64,000 nucleotides of DNA, from positions 806,001 to 870,000 of the forward strand of contig NZ_CP015322.1 of the NCBI RefSeq assembly GCF_001686985.1, in the 5' to 3' direction. The first letter of the stretch is position 1. Each line of letters opens with the position of its first letter. The DNA is from Mesorhizobium amorphae CCNWGS0123. Its GTDB lineage: Bacteria; Pseudomonadota; Alphaproteobacteria; Rhizobiales; Rhizobiaceae. Positions 19,661 to 28,788 of the stretch are shown piece by piece. The position numbers were made by a program, and so were the translations under genes. Below the pieces are notes generated by a model. That model searched no databases. It saw only the letters and a list, made by a program, of their open reading frames with translations, and had not been told where the DNA came from.

Positions 19661-20500
19661 TTACCGATTTGCGCAGGCCCATTCAGTTTTTGCGTCACCC
19701 GGAAGCTGAGCTTTTGTGTATTGAAACTTCCCTACCGCCTCAAGCATTTCCGGCGTACCGAGGTACTTTGCCTGCGCTTCGTTGTAGGCTTTAAGGAAGT
19801 CCTTGTCTTCCTTTCTGAAGGCTACCGCTACCCAATTATTAGTCCAATCAGGCAGTGCCGCCGTGTCTGTTGCCTCAATCTCCTGAGGAGCGCTGGCCGC
19901 AAGCTGTTTCATTGCGAAATCATCACCAGCGCCGACGTCAGCGCGGCCCGCTCGTACGGCAGCGAGCACTTCTGTAGGGCTGGGCACCTGGATGATCTTG
20001 CTTTCCGGAACGCCTTCCTTCAGTGCCGCGTCTACGTTGACGTAGCCGGAGACGGTGACCATCGTCGCGCCTTTCTGCTTGATATCCTGATAGGTCTGGA
20101 TCCCCTTTGGATTGCCCTTTTTGACGATGAACGAGTCACCAAATTTTCCCATAGGCTCCGCAAAACTTACGTTTTTGCAGCGAGCGCCGGTAATGTACAT
20201 GCCGCCTGTAATGACGTCGAAGCGGCCAGCTTGCACACCCGGTATCAGACCGCCCCATTCAGTCACTACCGGCTCGATATTGGTATAGCCCATGGACTTG
20301 AGTACGCCGACCGCAATTGCGTTCGCGAACCCTAGAGGCTCGTTCTTATCTCCCGGGTAAGCCCAAGGGATTTCGTGAGCAAAGCCAATACGGATTGGTT
20401 TTCCCGCTGCGGCACGATCCGTCAACTCGTCAGCATGGGTATGAGCGACGCCCGCGATTAGAGCAGCAGCAGCGGCGATTGCAGCCAAGATGTTTTTCAT
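19661..20500 (-). CDS. EhuB-like periplasmic binding protein of ABC transporter
   Basis: 279 residues. A Sec signal peptide (MKNILAAIAAAAALIAG with an AHA-type end near residue 22) leads a family 3 solute-binding fold: PIRIGFAHEIPWAY, EWGGLIPGVQAGRFDVITGG, MYITGARCKNVSFAEP and KKGNPKGI. This segment order closely resembles rhizobial EhuB, the ectoine/hydroxyectoine receptor. ATG 20500 is chosen because it starts the signal peptide. It is the first gene of a six-gene operon (binding protein, two permeases, ATPase, dehydrogenase, GntR). The ligand could be ectoine or another cyclic amidine or amide. Confidence 0.87.
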   Translation of the reverse strand: MKNILAAIAAAAALIAGVAHTHADELTDRAAAGKPIRIGFAHEIPWAYPGDKNEPLGFANAIAVGVLKSMGYTNIEPVVTEWGGLIPGVQAGRFDVITGGMYITGARCKNVSFAEPMGKFGDSFIVKKGNPKGIQTYQDIKQKGATMVTVSGYVNVDAALKEGVPESKIIQVPSPTEVLAAVRAGRADVGAGDDFAMKQLAASAPQEIEATDTAALPDWTNNWVAVAFRKEDKDFLKAYNEAQAKYLGTPEMLEAVGKFQYTKAQLPGDAKTEWACANR

Positions 20501-20544
20501 TTCCTGTGTTCCCTTTGATTTTGGGTTAGCGCCAAATTCGCGCG

Positions 20545-20558
20545 AATGGTATACCATT
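20545..20558. promoter_or_regulatory. Palindrome AATGGTATACCATT, candidate GntR operator
   Basis: A perfect 14-bp palindrome 45 bp upstream of the EhuB-like start in the divergent promoter region. GTATAC-centred palindromes are common operators of FCD-type GntR proteins, two of which are encoded within 6 kb. Confidence 0.6.
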
Positions 20559-20675
20559 TGGTCAGCGGTCATGCAAATTGAATATTCGCAATCGCGCGTT
20601 TTCCCCGCATAGTGGGGCTATCGGGCGGGAATTTCAAAAATTCCTCTTGTGATTTTTCGCTCCTGCCGGTACGAA

Positions 20676-20685
20676 AGGTATACCT
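20676..20685. promoter_or_regulatory. Palindrome AGGTATACCT, candidate GntR operator
   Basis: Second copy of the GGTATACC core, 40 bp upstream of the M24 hydrolase start. Together with the palindrome at 20545 it brackets the divergent promoters and suggests one regulator for both transcription units. Confidence 0.55.
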
Positions 20686-20724
20686 CAGCGAGGCGCTGTA
20701 ACTTTTGCAAAAACCGAGGCAGAC

Positions 20725-21882
20725 ATGACGTACCTATCGCCCTTTCCAAAAGCCGAACTTGATCGCCGCATTGCAAGCGCGCGTAAGGCGCTCGAGGCAA
20801 ACCACCTCGATGGCATCGCGATTTCCGTTCCCGAAAACATCTATTACCTTACCGGGCTCGACCACTGGGGCTTCTTCGCGGCACATGTGCTCGTGCTGAA
20901 TCAAAGTGGAGAAATGGCTCTTTGCTGCCGCGCGATGGAGCGGATAACGGTTGAGAACCAGGTCAACAACGCGCGCTTCTACGGGCATAAGGATCACGAG
21001 GAGCTCTCGGATTATGTTCATCAAGCCATGAAGGATCTGGGCCTGCTCGGTGCCATCGTTGGCATTGAGAAGCGCAGCCTTTTCCTCACGCCTCGACACG
21101 CGGAGCGCATTCAAGATGACCGTTCGGGTGTAAAGTGGGTGGACGCTTCCGGAATTCTCGATGACCTGCGTCTCGTGAAGTCGCCCCTTGAAATAGAATA
21201 TACCCGGAAGGCGGCTCATGCAGTGGATCTTGGGACGTTGGCCGCCGTGGCAGCGATACGGGACGGCGGGTCGGACTACGAAGTCGCGGCGGCCTACCAC
21301 AACAAGATGATCCTCGAGGGCAGCGAATACCCTGGTTTCGGCCCGTTCATCCGCCCGACTAGCCGCCTGGGTGAAGAGCACACCACTTGGCGTGGTGAGG
21401 TATTCCGGAACGGAGATGCCGTCTTTCTTGAAACCTGCGCATCATACCGCAAGTACCAGTCTCCAATGGGCAGGCTTGTTTATGTCGGCAGCGCACCGAA
21501 GGGTGTCGAAGAGTCAGCGGAACTCGCTGTTCGCGGCATGAAGGCGATCTGCAAAGCCCTTCGTCCGGGTGCCGATGCGGGTGACGCCTATGAGGCTTGG
21601 CATGAAGTGGCGGCAAGCGGGGGCCTTGTCGACTACCATCGCCATCATTGCGGTTACCTCGTAGGTATTGGTTTCCCTCCCAGCTGGACGGGCGGGTCCA
21701 TGGTGACGAGCCTTTTCCCGAAATCGACCCGCAAGATTGAAGTCGGCATGGTTGTTCATGCCCATTCCTGGTTTACCAACACAAAAGTCGCAGATTATTT
21801 CATCTCCAATACCGTGTTGGTGACCGAGAATGGCGGCGAGATATTGACAAATAAGACGCCAGAGACCCCGATCATTCGTTGA
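20725..21882 (+). CDS. M24-fold hydrolase, DoeA/EutD ectoine-hydrolase-like
   Basis: 385 residues with an N-terminal creatinase domain (ISVPENIYYLTGLDHWGFFA) and a C-terminal pita-bread domain starting at LRLVKSPLEIEYTRKAAHA. The substrate-site segment CGYLVGIGFPPSWTGG and the PGM-equivalent VGMVVHAHSWF follow the DoeA/EutD pattern rather than the metal-binding aminopeptidase pattern. DoeA opens the ring of ectoine to an acetylated diaminobutyrate. No deacetylase (EutE/DoeB) is nearby, so a different substrate is likely. It is divergent from the EhuB-like transporter and followed by an amidase pair. ATG 20725 has a GAGGC ribosome site. Confidence 0.83.
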   Translation: MTYLSPFPKAELDRRIASARKALEANHLDGIAISVPENIYYLTGLDHWGFFAAHVLVLNQSGEMALCCRAMERITVENQVNNARFYGHKDHEELSDYVHQAMKDLGLLGAIVGIEKRSLFLTPRHAERIQDDRSGVKWVDASGILDDLRLVKSPLEIEYTRKAAHAVDLGTLAAVAAIRDGGSDYEVAAAYHNKMILEGSEYPGFGPFIRPTSRLGEEHTTWRGEVFRNGDAVFLETCASYRKYQSPMGRLVYVGSAPKGVEESAELAVRGMKAICKALRPGADAGDAYEAWHEVAASGGLVDYHRHHCGYLVGIGFPPSWTGGSMVTSLFPKSTRKIEVGMVVHAHSWFTNTKVADYFISNTVLVTENGGEILTNKTPETPIIR

Positions 21883-21891
21883 TGACTCACA

Positions 21892-21925
21892 AGCGTGCGC
21901 TGCTGGTCGAATGTCGGCGCACGCT
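21892..21925. terminator. Intercistronic hairpin after the M24 gene
   Basis: AGCGTGCGC (21892-21900) pairs perfectly with GCGCACGCT (21917-21925) just after the M24 stop and before the small AtzG-like gene. It has no strong U run, so it may be a partial terminator or mRNA stabiliser. Confidence 0.45.
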
Positions 21926-21951
21926 GTTCTTGATCATTCTCCGAGGGCATC

Positions 21952-22167
21952 ATGCAAAGACTTAAAAAAGCAACGCTGACCGGCATATGCGCCCAGATGG
22001 CATCGCATGGTTGGTCGGAAGAGGAAATAAACGAGCTGGTCGATCCCAGGTTGGGGCTCATTACCGGGTTTCAAGATCTGTTGAATGAGCTTGAACAGCT
22101 GAGGAAAATCGACCTGGGGACCACGCCACCGGCTATGAGCGTCCAAGGCGCAGACAGGCATGAGTAA
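21952..22167 (+). CDS. Small AtzG-like amidase partner protein
   Basis: 71 residues. A helical region (ICAQMASHGWSEEEINELVD, then ITGFQDLLNELEQLRKIDLG) precedes a C-terminal TTPPAM tail. Size, helix layout and position match AtzG/DUF4089 proteins, which bind AtzE-type amidases in a GatC-like manner and aid their folding or assembly. It overlaps the amidase gene by 8 bases, implying stoichiometric, coupled synthesis. Sequence similarity alone is weak; the assignment rests mainly on context. CTCCGAGGG precedes the ATG. Confidence 0.6.
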   Translation: MQRLKKATLTGICAQMASHGWSEEEINELVDPRLGLITGFQDLLNELEQLRKIDLGTTPPAMSVQGADRHE

Positions 22168-23566
22168 CAATATCGCATTTCAAAGCGTCAAGAACCTGAG
22201 GTCGATGCTTCAGCGCGGGGAGGTAACCCCAGTCGAGCTTGTGGATACATTCGCCGAGAGGATCGAACGACACAATCCACAATCAAAGGCGTTCATCACG
22301 ACGACGATTGATACTGCGCGAGAACAGGCGTCGCGGCTCTCGCGTGGTGATTTGAACGGCTCCTCGTTCGCCGGAATTCCGTATGCCTCCAAGGACTTGT
22401 TCGACGTGCAGGGTGTTCGAACGTCCGCCGGGTCGCGGGCCTTCCACGACAGGATTGCCAAAAAGGATGCGTTCGCAATCGCCAAGCTGCGGGCAGCTCA
22501 GGCGGTTAGTCTTGGCAAGACGAACCTGCATGAATTCGCATACGGCGCAACGGGCGAGAACGAGGTTTATGGGACGGCCGTTAACGCTTACGATCCGACG
22601 CGTCTTGCGGGTGGCTCGTCGAGCGGCTCAGCGGCCGCGGTGGCTTTTGGTCTCGTGCCGGCGGCACTTGGGACGGACACCGGTGGCTCCGTCCGAGCGC
22701 CTGCGGCTTTGAACGGGCTTGTCGGCTTTAAGCCTACGATCGGACGTGTCCCCACTTCGGGAGTGGTGCCGTATTGCTGGACGCTGGATCACGTCGGGTT
22801 GATGACGCGCACGATTGCCGATTGCGCCGATCTGCTGACCATCGTGTCAGGCTACGATCCCAGCGATCCCGCGTCAGTCAATCGGACCGTTGAAAATTAC
22901 CCTGAAGCGCTCGATCAGGACATCTCAGGATTGCGCGTCGGTATTCCGAGCAACTTCTACTACGAGCGTGCGGACGACGAAATCCTCGAGGCTCTTGAAC
23001 GGGTGAAAGAGTATCTCGTTGCAAACGGCGCAAAGCTTATGCCGGTGACATTTCCGGATATGGAACATAGCCGCACAGTCTCCCTCACCGTGCAGATGCC
23101 TGAAGCGCTCAGTGCGCATTCGGCTTATTTGCAGGAGCGCGGCGACCTTTATTCCGCGGATTTCCGTGCTGGTTTGGCGTTGGGGCAGTGCATTCTGGCG
23201 GAGCACTATGTCAAAGCGAAGCGGTTCATCGAGATCTACCGACAACAGACGAATAGGCTTTTTGACCAAGTCGATCTGATCCTCACCCCCGCGACGCCCG
23301 AAATCGCCCAGAAAGTGGGCACCGTCAAGGTGACACGAAACGGAGTCAACGAAGCGATCGGCAACGCGATCACCCGGTTCACGACATTTTTCAATATGAC
23401 CGGTCACCCGGCGCTGGCAATGCCATGCGCGATGCATACGCAGGGTCTCCCGATCGCGCTGCAATTGGTGGGCCGGTATTTTGACGAGATGACTGTCTTG
23501 CGTGCCGCACACGCAATTGAGCGAAGCGACCAGTTCTCAATTCCGCTGCCGAAAGTAGACGTCTGA
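22160..23566 (+). CDS. Amidase-signature hydrolase (AtzE/GatA family)
   Basis: 468-residue amidase-signature enzyme with a Ser-cisSer-Lys triad: Lys in GIPYASKDLF near residue 75, the cis-Ser in GGSSSGSAAAVAFG near 155, and the nucleophile in TDTGGSVRAPAALNG near 175. The family hydrolyses amides including carbamoyl and aryl amides. The small overlapping partner gene suggests the AtzE-like subgroup, which deaminates carboxybiuret. In this cluster it could act on an N-carbamoyl or amide intermediate to release an N-methyl amino acid; that is inference. Confidence 0.88.
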   Translation: MSNNIAFQSVKNLRSMLQRGEVTPVELVDTFAERIERHNPQSKAFITTTIDTAREQASRLSRGDLNGSSFAGIPYASKDLFDVQGVRTSAGSRAFHDRIAKKDAFAIAKLRAAQAVSLGKTNLHEFAYGATGENEVYGTAVNAYDPTRLAGGSSSGSAAAVAFGLVPAALGTDTGGSVRAPAALNGLVGFKPTIGRVPTSGVVPYCWTLDHVGLMTRTIADCADLLTIVSGYDPSDPASVNRTVENYPEALDQDISGLRVGIPSNFYYERADDEILEALERVKEYLVANGAKLMPVTFPDMEHSRTVSLTVQMPEALSAHSAYLQERGDLYSADFRAGLALGQCILAEHYVKAKRFIEIYRQQTNRLFDQVDLILTPATPEIAQKVGTVKVTRNGVNEAIGNAITRFTTFFNMTGHPALAMPCAMHTQGLPIALQLVGRYFDEMTVLRAAHAIERSDQFSIPLPKVDV

Positions 23567-23750
23567 GATGGCACATAACGTCCCGAAGATATGGCTGCTC
23601 ACGACGTTTTGCCGAACCTGGAAAGGCTGCGCGGATGCGCATCGCATCGCATATGATTGGACCGCGCTTTGACCAAACGACGGTTATTGGCATCGCTCCT
23701 GCAAGCGAGCAAAGCGTCCATTTCCCGGCCGCGCTCCTAGAGGGAGAAAT

Positions 23751-24989
23751 ATGGTGTTTGCGCTTCTAAAGTACGGCTTTTCAAGACGTTATCCCGAACG
23801 CGATGAGATACCGCGCACTCCGGATCTACAATCCCACTACGACGTTGTCATCATCGGCGGCGGTGGTCATGGAGCCTCATTGGCTTACCATCTGGCGAAG
23901 CACCATGGGATCACCAACGTCGCAATTCTGGAGAAGGGTTATCTTGGAGGCGGCAACACCGCGCGCAACACCACGGTGATCCGCTCGAACTACACGGATC
24001 AGCGCTCAATACGGTTCTATGCGAAGGCCCTGAGACTTTACGAATCCCTGGCCAATGAGCTCGATTACAACATGATGTATTCCCGCCGGGGACAGCTCAC
24101 GTTGTCCCATTCGGACGGCGTTTCGCGATCGCTTCGCCTGCGCGCCGACGCCGGCGTCTTTTGTGGTGAGGCTAACGAGATTGTTGATCGCCAGCAGATC
24201 AGAAGCTTAGTGCCTTCGCTCAATCTCGATATCAAGGGTATGCCCATCCTTTGCGGTCTTTGGCACCCAAGCGCGGCCATCGCGCGTCACGACGCAGTCG
24301 TGTGGGGATATGCCATCCGCGCGTGTGAGCGTGGGGTCGAGCTTCATCAAAGGACGGAAGTCTTGGGGATGGAACTCTCCGGGAATAGAGTCACACGCCT
24401 GCGCACAAATCGCGGGGATGTTTCAGCCGGGACCGTGGTGCAGTGCGTCGCCGGTTACTCCTCGGTCGTAGCAAAGATGGCCGGTTTGAAGCTGCCGATC
24501 CGCAGCTATCCACTTCAGGCAATGGTGACGCACCCTGTCAAACCCTTCTTGGATCCGATGGTGTCGTCAACCGCTCTGCATTGCTACGTTTCGCAATCGG
24601 CGAGAGGCGAACTCGTCATCGGTGGCGGCTCGGACCCATACGAGCTTTACAACACACGCTCGACCTTGGAGCTCAAGGAAAGTCTTGCTGCTTCGGCGTT
24701 GGAGATGTTCCCGTTCATTGGCGAACTCAAGATCTTGCGCCAGTGGGCCGGGATCACAGATATGACGCCGGACTACAGTCCGATCATGGGTCAGGGTCCG
24801 CTCTCGAACTATTGGCTGGACGCAGGCTGGGGCACCTGGGGCTTCAAGGCGACCCCGGCCAGCGGGTTCTTCTTGGCGAAGGCCATTTCGGAAAACCGCA
24901 TCCCTGACGAGATCAGGCCATTTCAGTTGAGCCGATTCCACAGTTTCGATCTGGTCAACGAGATGGGCGCTACCGCTGCAAGCCATTGA
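23751..24989 (+). CDS. soxB: Sarcosine oxidase-type beta subunit (FAD)
   Basis: 412-residue FAD amine oxidase of the DAO family: dinucleotide motif YDVVIIGGGGHGASLAYHLA near residue 32, then NTARNTTVIRSNYTD and a C-terminal GWGTWGFKATPASG. In heterotetrameric sarcosine oxidase, the beta subunit oxidises the N-methyl group and carries covalent FMN at the interface with alpha. The order soxB-soxD-soxA-soxG is canonical. GAGGGAGA precedes ATG 23751. The true substrate may be another N-methyl amino acid. Confidence 0.9.
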   Translation: MVFALLKYGFSRRYPERDEIPRTPDLQSHYDVVIIGGGGHGASLAYHLAKHHGITNVAILEKGYLGGGNTARNTTVIRSNYTDQRSIRFYAKALRLYESLANELDYNMMYSRRGQLTLSHSDGVSRSLRLRADAGVFCGEANEIVDRQQIRSLVPSLNLDIKGMPILCGLWHPSAAIARHDAVVWGYAIRACERGVELHQRTEVLGMELSGNRVTRLRTNRGDVSAGTVVQCVAGYSSVVAKMAGLKLPIRSYPLQAMVTHPVKPFLDPMVSSTALHCYVSQSARGELVIGGGSDPYELYNTRSTLELKESLAASALEMFPFIGELKILRQWAGITDMTPDYSPIMGQGPLSNYWLDAGWGTWGFKATPASGFFLAKAISENRIPDEIRPFQLSRFHSFDLVNEMGATAASH

Positions 24990-24999
24990 GGACCCGATC

Positions 25000-25275
25000 G
25001 TGAAGTTGATGACATGCCCTCTGAACGGGCCACGCAACATAACCGAGTTCCAGTGCCATGGAGAGGTGCATCGGCAACCTGAGCCGTCCGGCGCGAGCGA
25101 CCACGAGTGGGCCGAGTACGTCTGGATGTCCAACAATACGGCGGGCGTCGTGCGTGAATGGTGGTGTCACACACCAACAAACTTCTGGTTCCTGGCGGAG
25201 CGCAACACAGTCACGGATGAGATTCTGGCTACATTTCCTGTACCGGCAGATGGACCTTCAGGAGAAGCGTCATGA
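25000..25275 (+). CDS. soxD: Sarcosine oxidase-type delta subunit, degenerate zinc site
   Basis: About 91 residues. It keeps the SoxD layout: an N-terminal CP motif, EWAEYVWMSNNTAGVVREWW in the middle, and WFLAERNTVTDEIL at the end. Delta is a small structural subunit that normally binds zinc through CPxC and a later H-x3-C. Here CPxC reads CPLN and the second pair reads CHTPTN, so two Cys ligands seem lost. It overlaps soxA by 4 bases. The start may be GTG 25000 or ATG 25009. Confidence 0.85.
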   Translation: MKLMTCPLNGPRNITEFQCHGEVHRQPEPSGASDHEWAEYVWMSNNTAGVVREWWCHTPTNFWFLAERNTVTDEILATFPVPADGPSGEAS

Positions 25276-28157
25276 ATAGCGCGACGCTACGCAAGGGGCT
25301 GCTAATTGACGCATCGAGAAAACTCAAGTTCACGTTCGATGGGCGAGAGTATGAAGGCGTAGCCGGGGATACAATCGCGTCGGCGCTTGCGGCTAACGGC
25401 GAATGGATATTGTCACGGTCATTCAAGTATCACCGACCACGCGGTATCCTGACCATGGCCGCTCAAGACGCGAACACCCTAGTTCAAATCGGAAACGAGG
25501 TAAGCGTCTTTGCCGATCGTCATCCTATATCGGACGGTCTGGCGGTACGGGCCCAAAATGTTGGCAATTCGGCACGCAGGGATAGCGGGTTCGTCATGAA
25601 CAGGCTTTCGCGCTTCATGCCGGTCGGATTTTACTATCGAACATTCTATAAGCCCAAAGGAATATGGGAGAAGGTGTGGGAGCCCATCATTAGGGCCAAA
25701 GCTGGGCTGGGTAAGCTCGACGTCACCAAACCCACCCAAGGGTATTACGACAAGGCCTATGGCTGGTACGACGTGGTCGTCGTCGGTGCAGGGCCCGCCG
25801 GTATGGCGGCGGCGATTGCCGCGGCTGATGCGGGCGCATCAGTCTTGCTGGTGGACGAGAACCAACGGATAGGCGGAGCGCTGAATTATGCGCGACTGGC
25901 AACCGAAAGGGACCTTGTCAGCGAGGTCAAGGGCCACAGCAAAATCGAGATCTGGACCGACGCGATCTGCAATGCATGGTATGCTGATAACTGGCTGCCG
26001 GTAATTCGCGGTAACCGATTATACAAGGTGCGGGCCAAACAGGTCATTTTGGCGACCGGGCTCATAGAGCAGCCGTCACAGTTTCGCAACAATGACTTGC
26101 CCGGCATCATGCAGGGCTCGGCGGCTCAACGGCTCATTCGGCTGTTCGGTGTGAAGCCTGGAAATCGTGCAGTGATACTCGCTGCCAACGATGACGCCTA
26201 TGGCGTGGCGCTTGACCTTCTTGAAGCCGGCGTCGACCTGGCGGCAATTTGCGATCTCCGTAAGGCCGGCCACCACGGACCGTTGCGTTCGGAGATAACG
26301 CAACGAAAGGTCTCAATTCTGGATGGATGGTGCCTCCATGAGGCACAACCGGAAAAGGGGCATTCGCATGTCCGTGGGGTAGAGCTTGCCGAAATCGATG
26401 CGGAGGGCACTGCAGGCAGGAGGCGCCGAAGGATCAATTGTGACCTGGTCTGCATGTCAGTCGGCTATGTTCCCGCCTATCAGCTACCACTGCAGGCGGG
26501 TGGCAAGCTCGCTTACGATGACGTGGCCGCGCAGTTCACCATCGACGGGCAGGGCAAAGGCGTTCTGCTTGCCGGATCGGTCGACGGGTTTTTCGACCTG
26601 GACGGTTGCATAGCTCATGGCACGGGTCAGGGCTGGACGGCCGCGATCAATTGCGGCTATCAAAGCAAACGTCGGCCAGCGCTTCCAGTTCGGGATCGAG
26701 GTTCCCCAAATCATCCTTGCCCGATCTTCCCGCATCCGAAGGGAATGGACTTTGTCGACTTTGACGAAGACCTTCAGGTCAAGGACATCAAGAACGCGAT
26801 TGCGGACGGGTACCGCGAGCTTGAACTCGTAAAGCGGTTTTCGACCGTCGGCATGGGGCCAAGTCAAGGCCGGCATGCTGCTCTGGCGGCGGCTATGCTC
26901 GTATCGAAATACACAAATCGGACAATAAGTGAGGTGGGCGTCACCACCACCCGGCCGCCGGTTACAACGGAAAAAATCGCGACTTTGGCTGGTCGAAAGT
27001 TCACGCCATTTCGTCAAACACCGATGCATGAACAGCATACCGCTCAAGGAGCAGCATGGCTGCTTGCGGGAAACTGGCTGCGCCCCGCCTACTATGGTCA
27101 TGAACGCGATGCCAAGAGGCTCATCGCCGAAGAGGTTGTGAACGCAAGAAACAACGTAGGCATGATCGATGTCTCGACTTTGGGAGGGTTAGATGTGCGG
27201 GGGCCCGATGCGGCCGAATTTCTAAATCGCATGTACACGTTTGCCTATGTGAAGCTGCCCGTTGGCAAGACCCGTTACCTGCTTATGACAAATGAGGCGG
27301 GGACGGTCGTTGATGACGGTGTCGCGTGTCGGCGCGGCGAAAACTATTTCTATGTCACGGCGACCACCACGGGCGTGGATCGAATATACCGCAACATGCT
27401 GTGGTGGAACACCCAGTGGCGACTCGACGTGGATATCGCGAATGTTACGGCCGCTTATGCGGGGGTTAACCTAGCAGGACCTAATGCCCGCAAGGTACTT
27501 GCGCGACTTAACCACGACATTGCCTTATCGCCGCAAGACTTCCCATATCTGGCTTACCGTGAAGGGACCGTAGCGGGTATCCCCGCACGGGTGTTCCGAG
27601 TGGGTTTCATCGGCGAGCTTGGTTACGAAATACATGTACCCTCACGGTTCGCATCAGAACTCTGGCGTGCCATTGGCGATGCAGGGAAAGAATTTGGTAT
27701 TCGCCCGTTTGGCCTTGAAGCTCAGCGGCTCATGCGGCTCGAAAAGGGGCATGTGATTATCGGTCAAGACACTGACGGCATGACCACGCCTGAAGAGCTC
27801 GATATGAGCTGGGCAGTCGCTAACTCGAAGCCCTTTTTCATTGGAAAGCGCAGTCTGGAGATCCGCAACAAGACGTTGTCGAGCCGAAAACTGGTCGGGT
27901 TTGTGCTCGACAGGATGCCGACGGCTGGGCTCCAGGAGTCTAATCTGGTTGTGAAGAATGGATCCATAGCCGGGTTCATCACCTCAATCGCTTTTTCGCC
28001 GACTTTGGGACGAGTCATCGGTCTGGCCTATGCCGACCGCTTGGACGCCGATCTTGGAAGCCGAATTGTGCTGCGTGCAAGTGACGGAAGCGAGCACCAT
28101 GCGCGAGTTGCTTCCCCTCATTTCTACGATCCCGAAAACCTGCGGCAGGAGATGTAA
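25272..28157 (+). CDS. soxA: Sarcosine oxidase-type alpha subunit
   Basis: 961 residues in the SoxA order. An N-terminal 2Fe-2S-like fold without cluster (KFTFDGREYEGVAGDTIASA, then RSFKYHRPRGIL) is followed by a pyridine-nucleotide-disulfide-type domain with DVVVVGAGPAGMAAAIAA near residue 168. A C-terminal aminomethyltransferase/GcvT domain of about 380 residues binds tetrahydrofolate and takes up the released formaldehyde as methylene-THF. It overlaps soxD at its start and is followed 1 base later by soxG. Confidence 0.93.
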   Translation: MNSATLRKGLLIDASRKLKFTFDGREYEGVAGDTIASALAANGEWILSRSFKYHRPRGILTMAAQDANTLVQIGNEVSVFADRHPISDGLAVRAQNVGNSARRDSGFVMNRLSRFMPVGFYYRTFYKPKGIWEKVWEPIIRAKAGLGKLDVTKPTQGYYDKAYGWYDVVVVGAGPAGMAAAIAAADAGASVLLVDENQRIGGALNYARLATERDLVSEVKGHSKIEIWTDAICNAWYADNWLPVIRGNRLYKVRAKQVILATGLIEQPSQFRNNDLPGIMQGSAAQRLIRLFGVKPGNRAVILAANDDAYGVALDLLEAGVDLAAICDLRKAGHHGPLRSEITQRKVSILDGWCLHEAQPEKGHSHVRGVELAEIDAEGTAGRRRRRINCDLVCMSVGYVPAYQLPLQAGGKLAYDDVAAQFTIDGQGKGVLLAGSVDGFFDLDGCIAHGTGQGWTAAINCGYQSKRRPALPVRDRGSPNHPCPIFPHPKGMDFVDFDEDLQVKDIKNAIADGYRELELVKRFSTVGMGPSQGRHAALAAAMLVSKYTNRTISEVGVTTTRPPVTTEKIATLAGRKFTPFRQTPMHEQHTAQGAAWLLAGNWLRPAYYGHERDAKRLIAEEVVNARNNVGMIDVSTLGGLDVRGPDAAEFLNRMYTFAYVKLPVGKTRYLLMTNEAGTVVDDGVACRRGENYFYVTATTTGVDRIYRNMLWWNTQWRLDVDIANVTAAYAGVNLAGPNARKVLARLNHDIALSPQDFPYLAYREGTVAGIPARVFRVGFIGELGYEIHVPSRFASELWRAIGDAGKEFGIRPFGLEAQRLMRLEKGHVIIGQDTDGMTTPEELDMSWAVANSKPFFIGKRSLEIRNKTLSSRKLVGFVLDRMPTAGLQESNLVVKNGSIAGFITSIAFSPTLGRVIGLAYADRLDADLGSRIVLRASDGSEHHARVASPHFYDPENLRQEM

Positions 28158-28158
28158 G

Positions 28159-28788
28159 GTGGCCGCTATTGCTAGAAGTCCGTTCGCTCATCGCTTGACC
28201 GGCGCGGGTCAGACTCCGCAGAACGAGAACGTCGTCATCCGTGACCTGTCGAGGCTGCCTCGGATCGGCTTCAAGGGTAACGGGACGACGAAATGGCTGA
28301 GCTCGAAGGTCAGCGCCGTCCCGGACATTCCCAACAAAGCCATCGCCCTGTCCGATGGCGCTCTCATCGCGCGGCTCGGTAAGGAAGAGTACCTCGTCCT
28401 GCCTGACCCGGACGCGGTAGGTAATGTGTGCCGCGACCTGGAGGCAAGCTGGAATGCCGACGATGCCAGAGGTGAGCGCCGAATAGGCTACCCGCTTCCC
28501 CGTGCCGACAGCCATAGTTGGCTCCATCTAGAGGGCAGGTGTATTGCGCAGATGATGGCGAAGATTTGCGGTGTGGATTTGCGCAGCGAACGGCTTCTCC
28601 AAGGTGAGGTCGTACAAACGGTCGTAGCGCGGATCAGCGCCGTTTTGATCCGCGAAATGAAAAACGATCCCTACGGCCTGCACATGCTGACTGATTTCGC
28701 CTCAGCCGACTACCTATGGGATGTGCTCCAGGATGCTTCCACTGAATTTGGCGGCGGCTTTTCCTGGGAACGGGAGGATCTAAAATAG
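28159..28788 (+). CDS. soxG: Sarcosine oxidase-type gamma subunit
   Basis: 209 residues from a GTG start one base after the soxA stop. The GcvT-like folate-binding fold of SoxG is seen in IALSDGALIARLGKEEYLVL and SHSWLHLEGRCIAQMMAKIC. Gamma completes the BDAG heterotetramer. No good ATG exists near the N-terminus. Its stop codon shares bases with the presumed start of the aldolase gene, so the operon continues. Confidence 0.82.
   Translation: MAAIARSPFAHRLTGAGQTPQNENVVIRDLSRLPRIGFKGNGTTKWLSSKVSAVPDIPNKAIALSDGALIARLGKEEYLVLPDPDAVGNVCRDLEASWNADDARGERRIGYPLPRADSHSWLHLEGRCIAQMMAKICGVDLRSERLLQGEVVQTVVARISAVLIREMKNDPYGLHMLTDFASADYLWDVLQDASTEFGGGFSWEREDLK

Noticed and set aside
17449..20500. Naming the transporter ehuABCD outright
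   Set aside because: The binding protein resembles EhuB, but ectoine catabolic partners are absent and gene order differs, so only 'Ehu-like' is justified.
23635..23769. 44-codon frame before soxB
   Set aside because: Protein-like (VIGIAPASEQSVHFPAALLE) but it overlaps the soxB start and has no ribosome site or known family; too weak to call.
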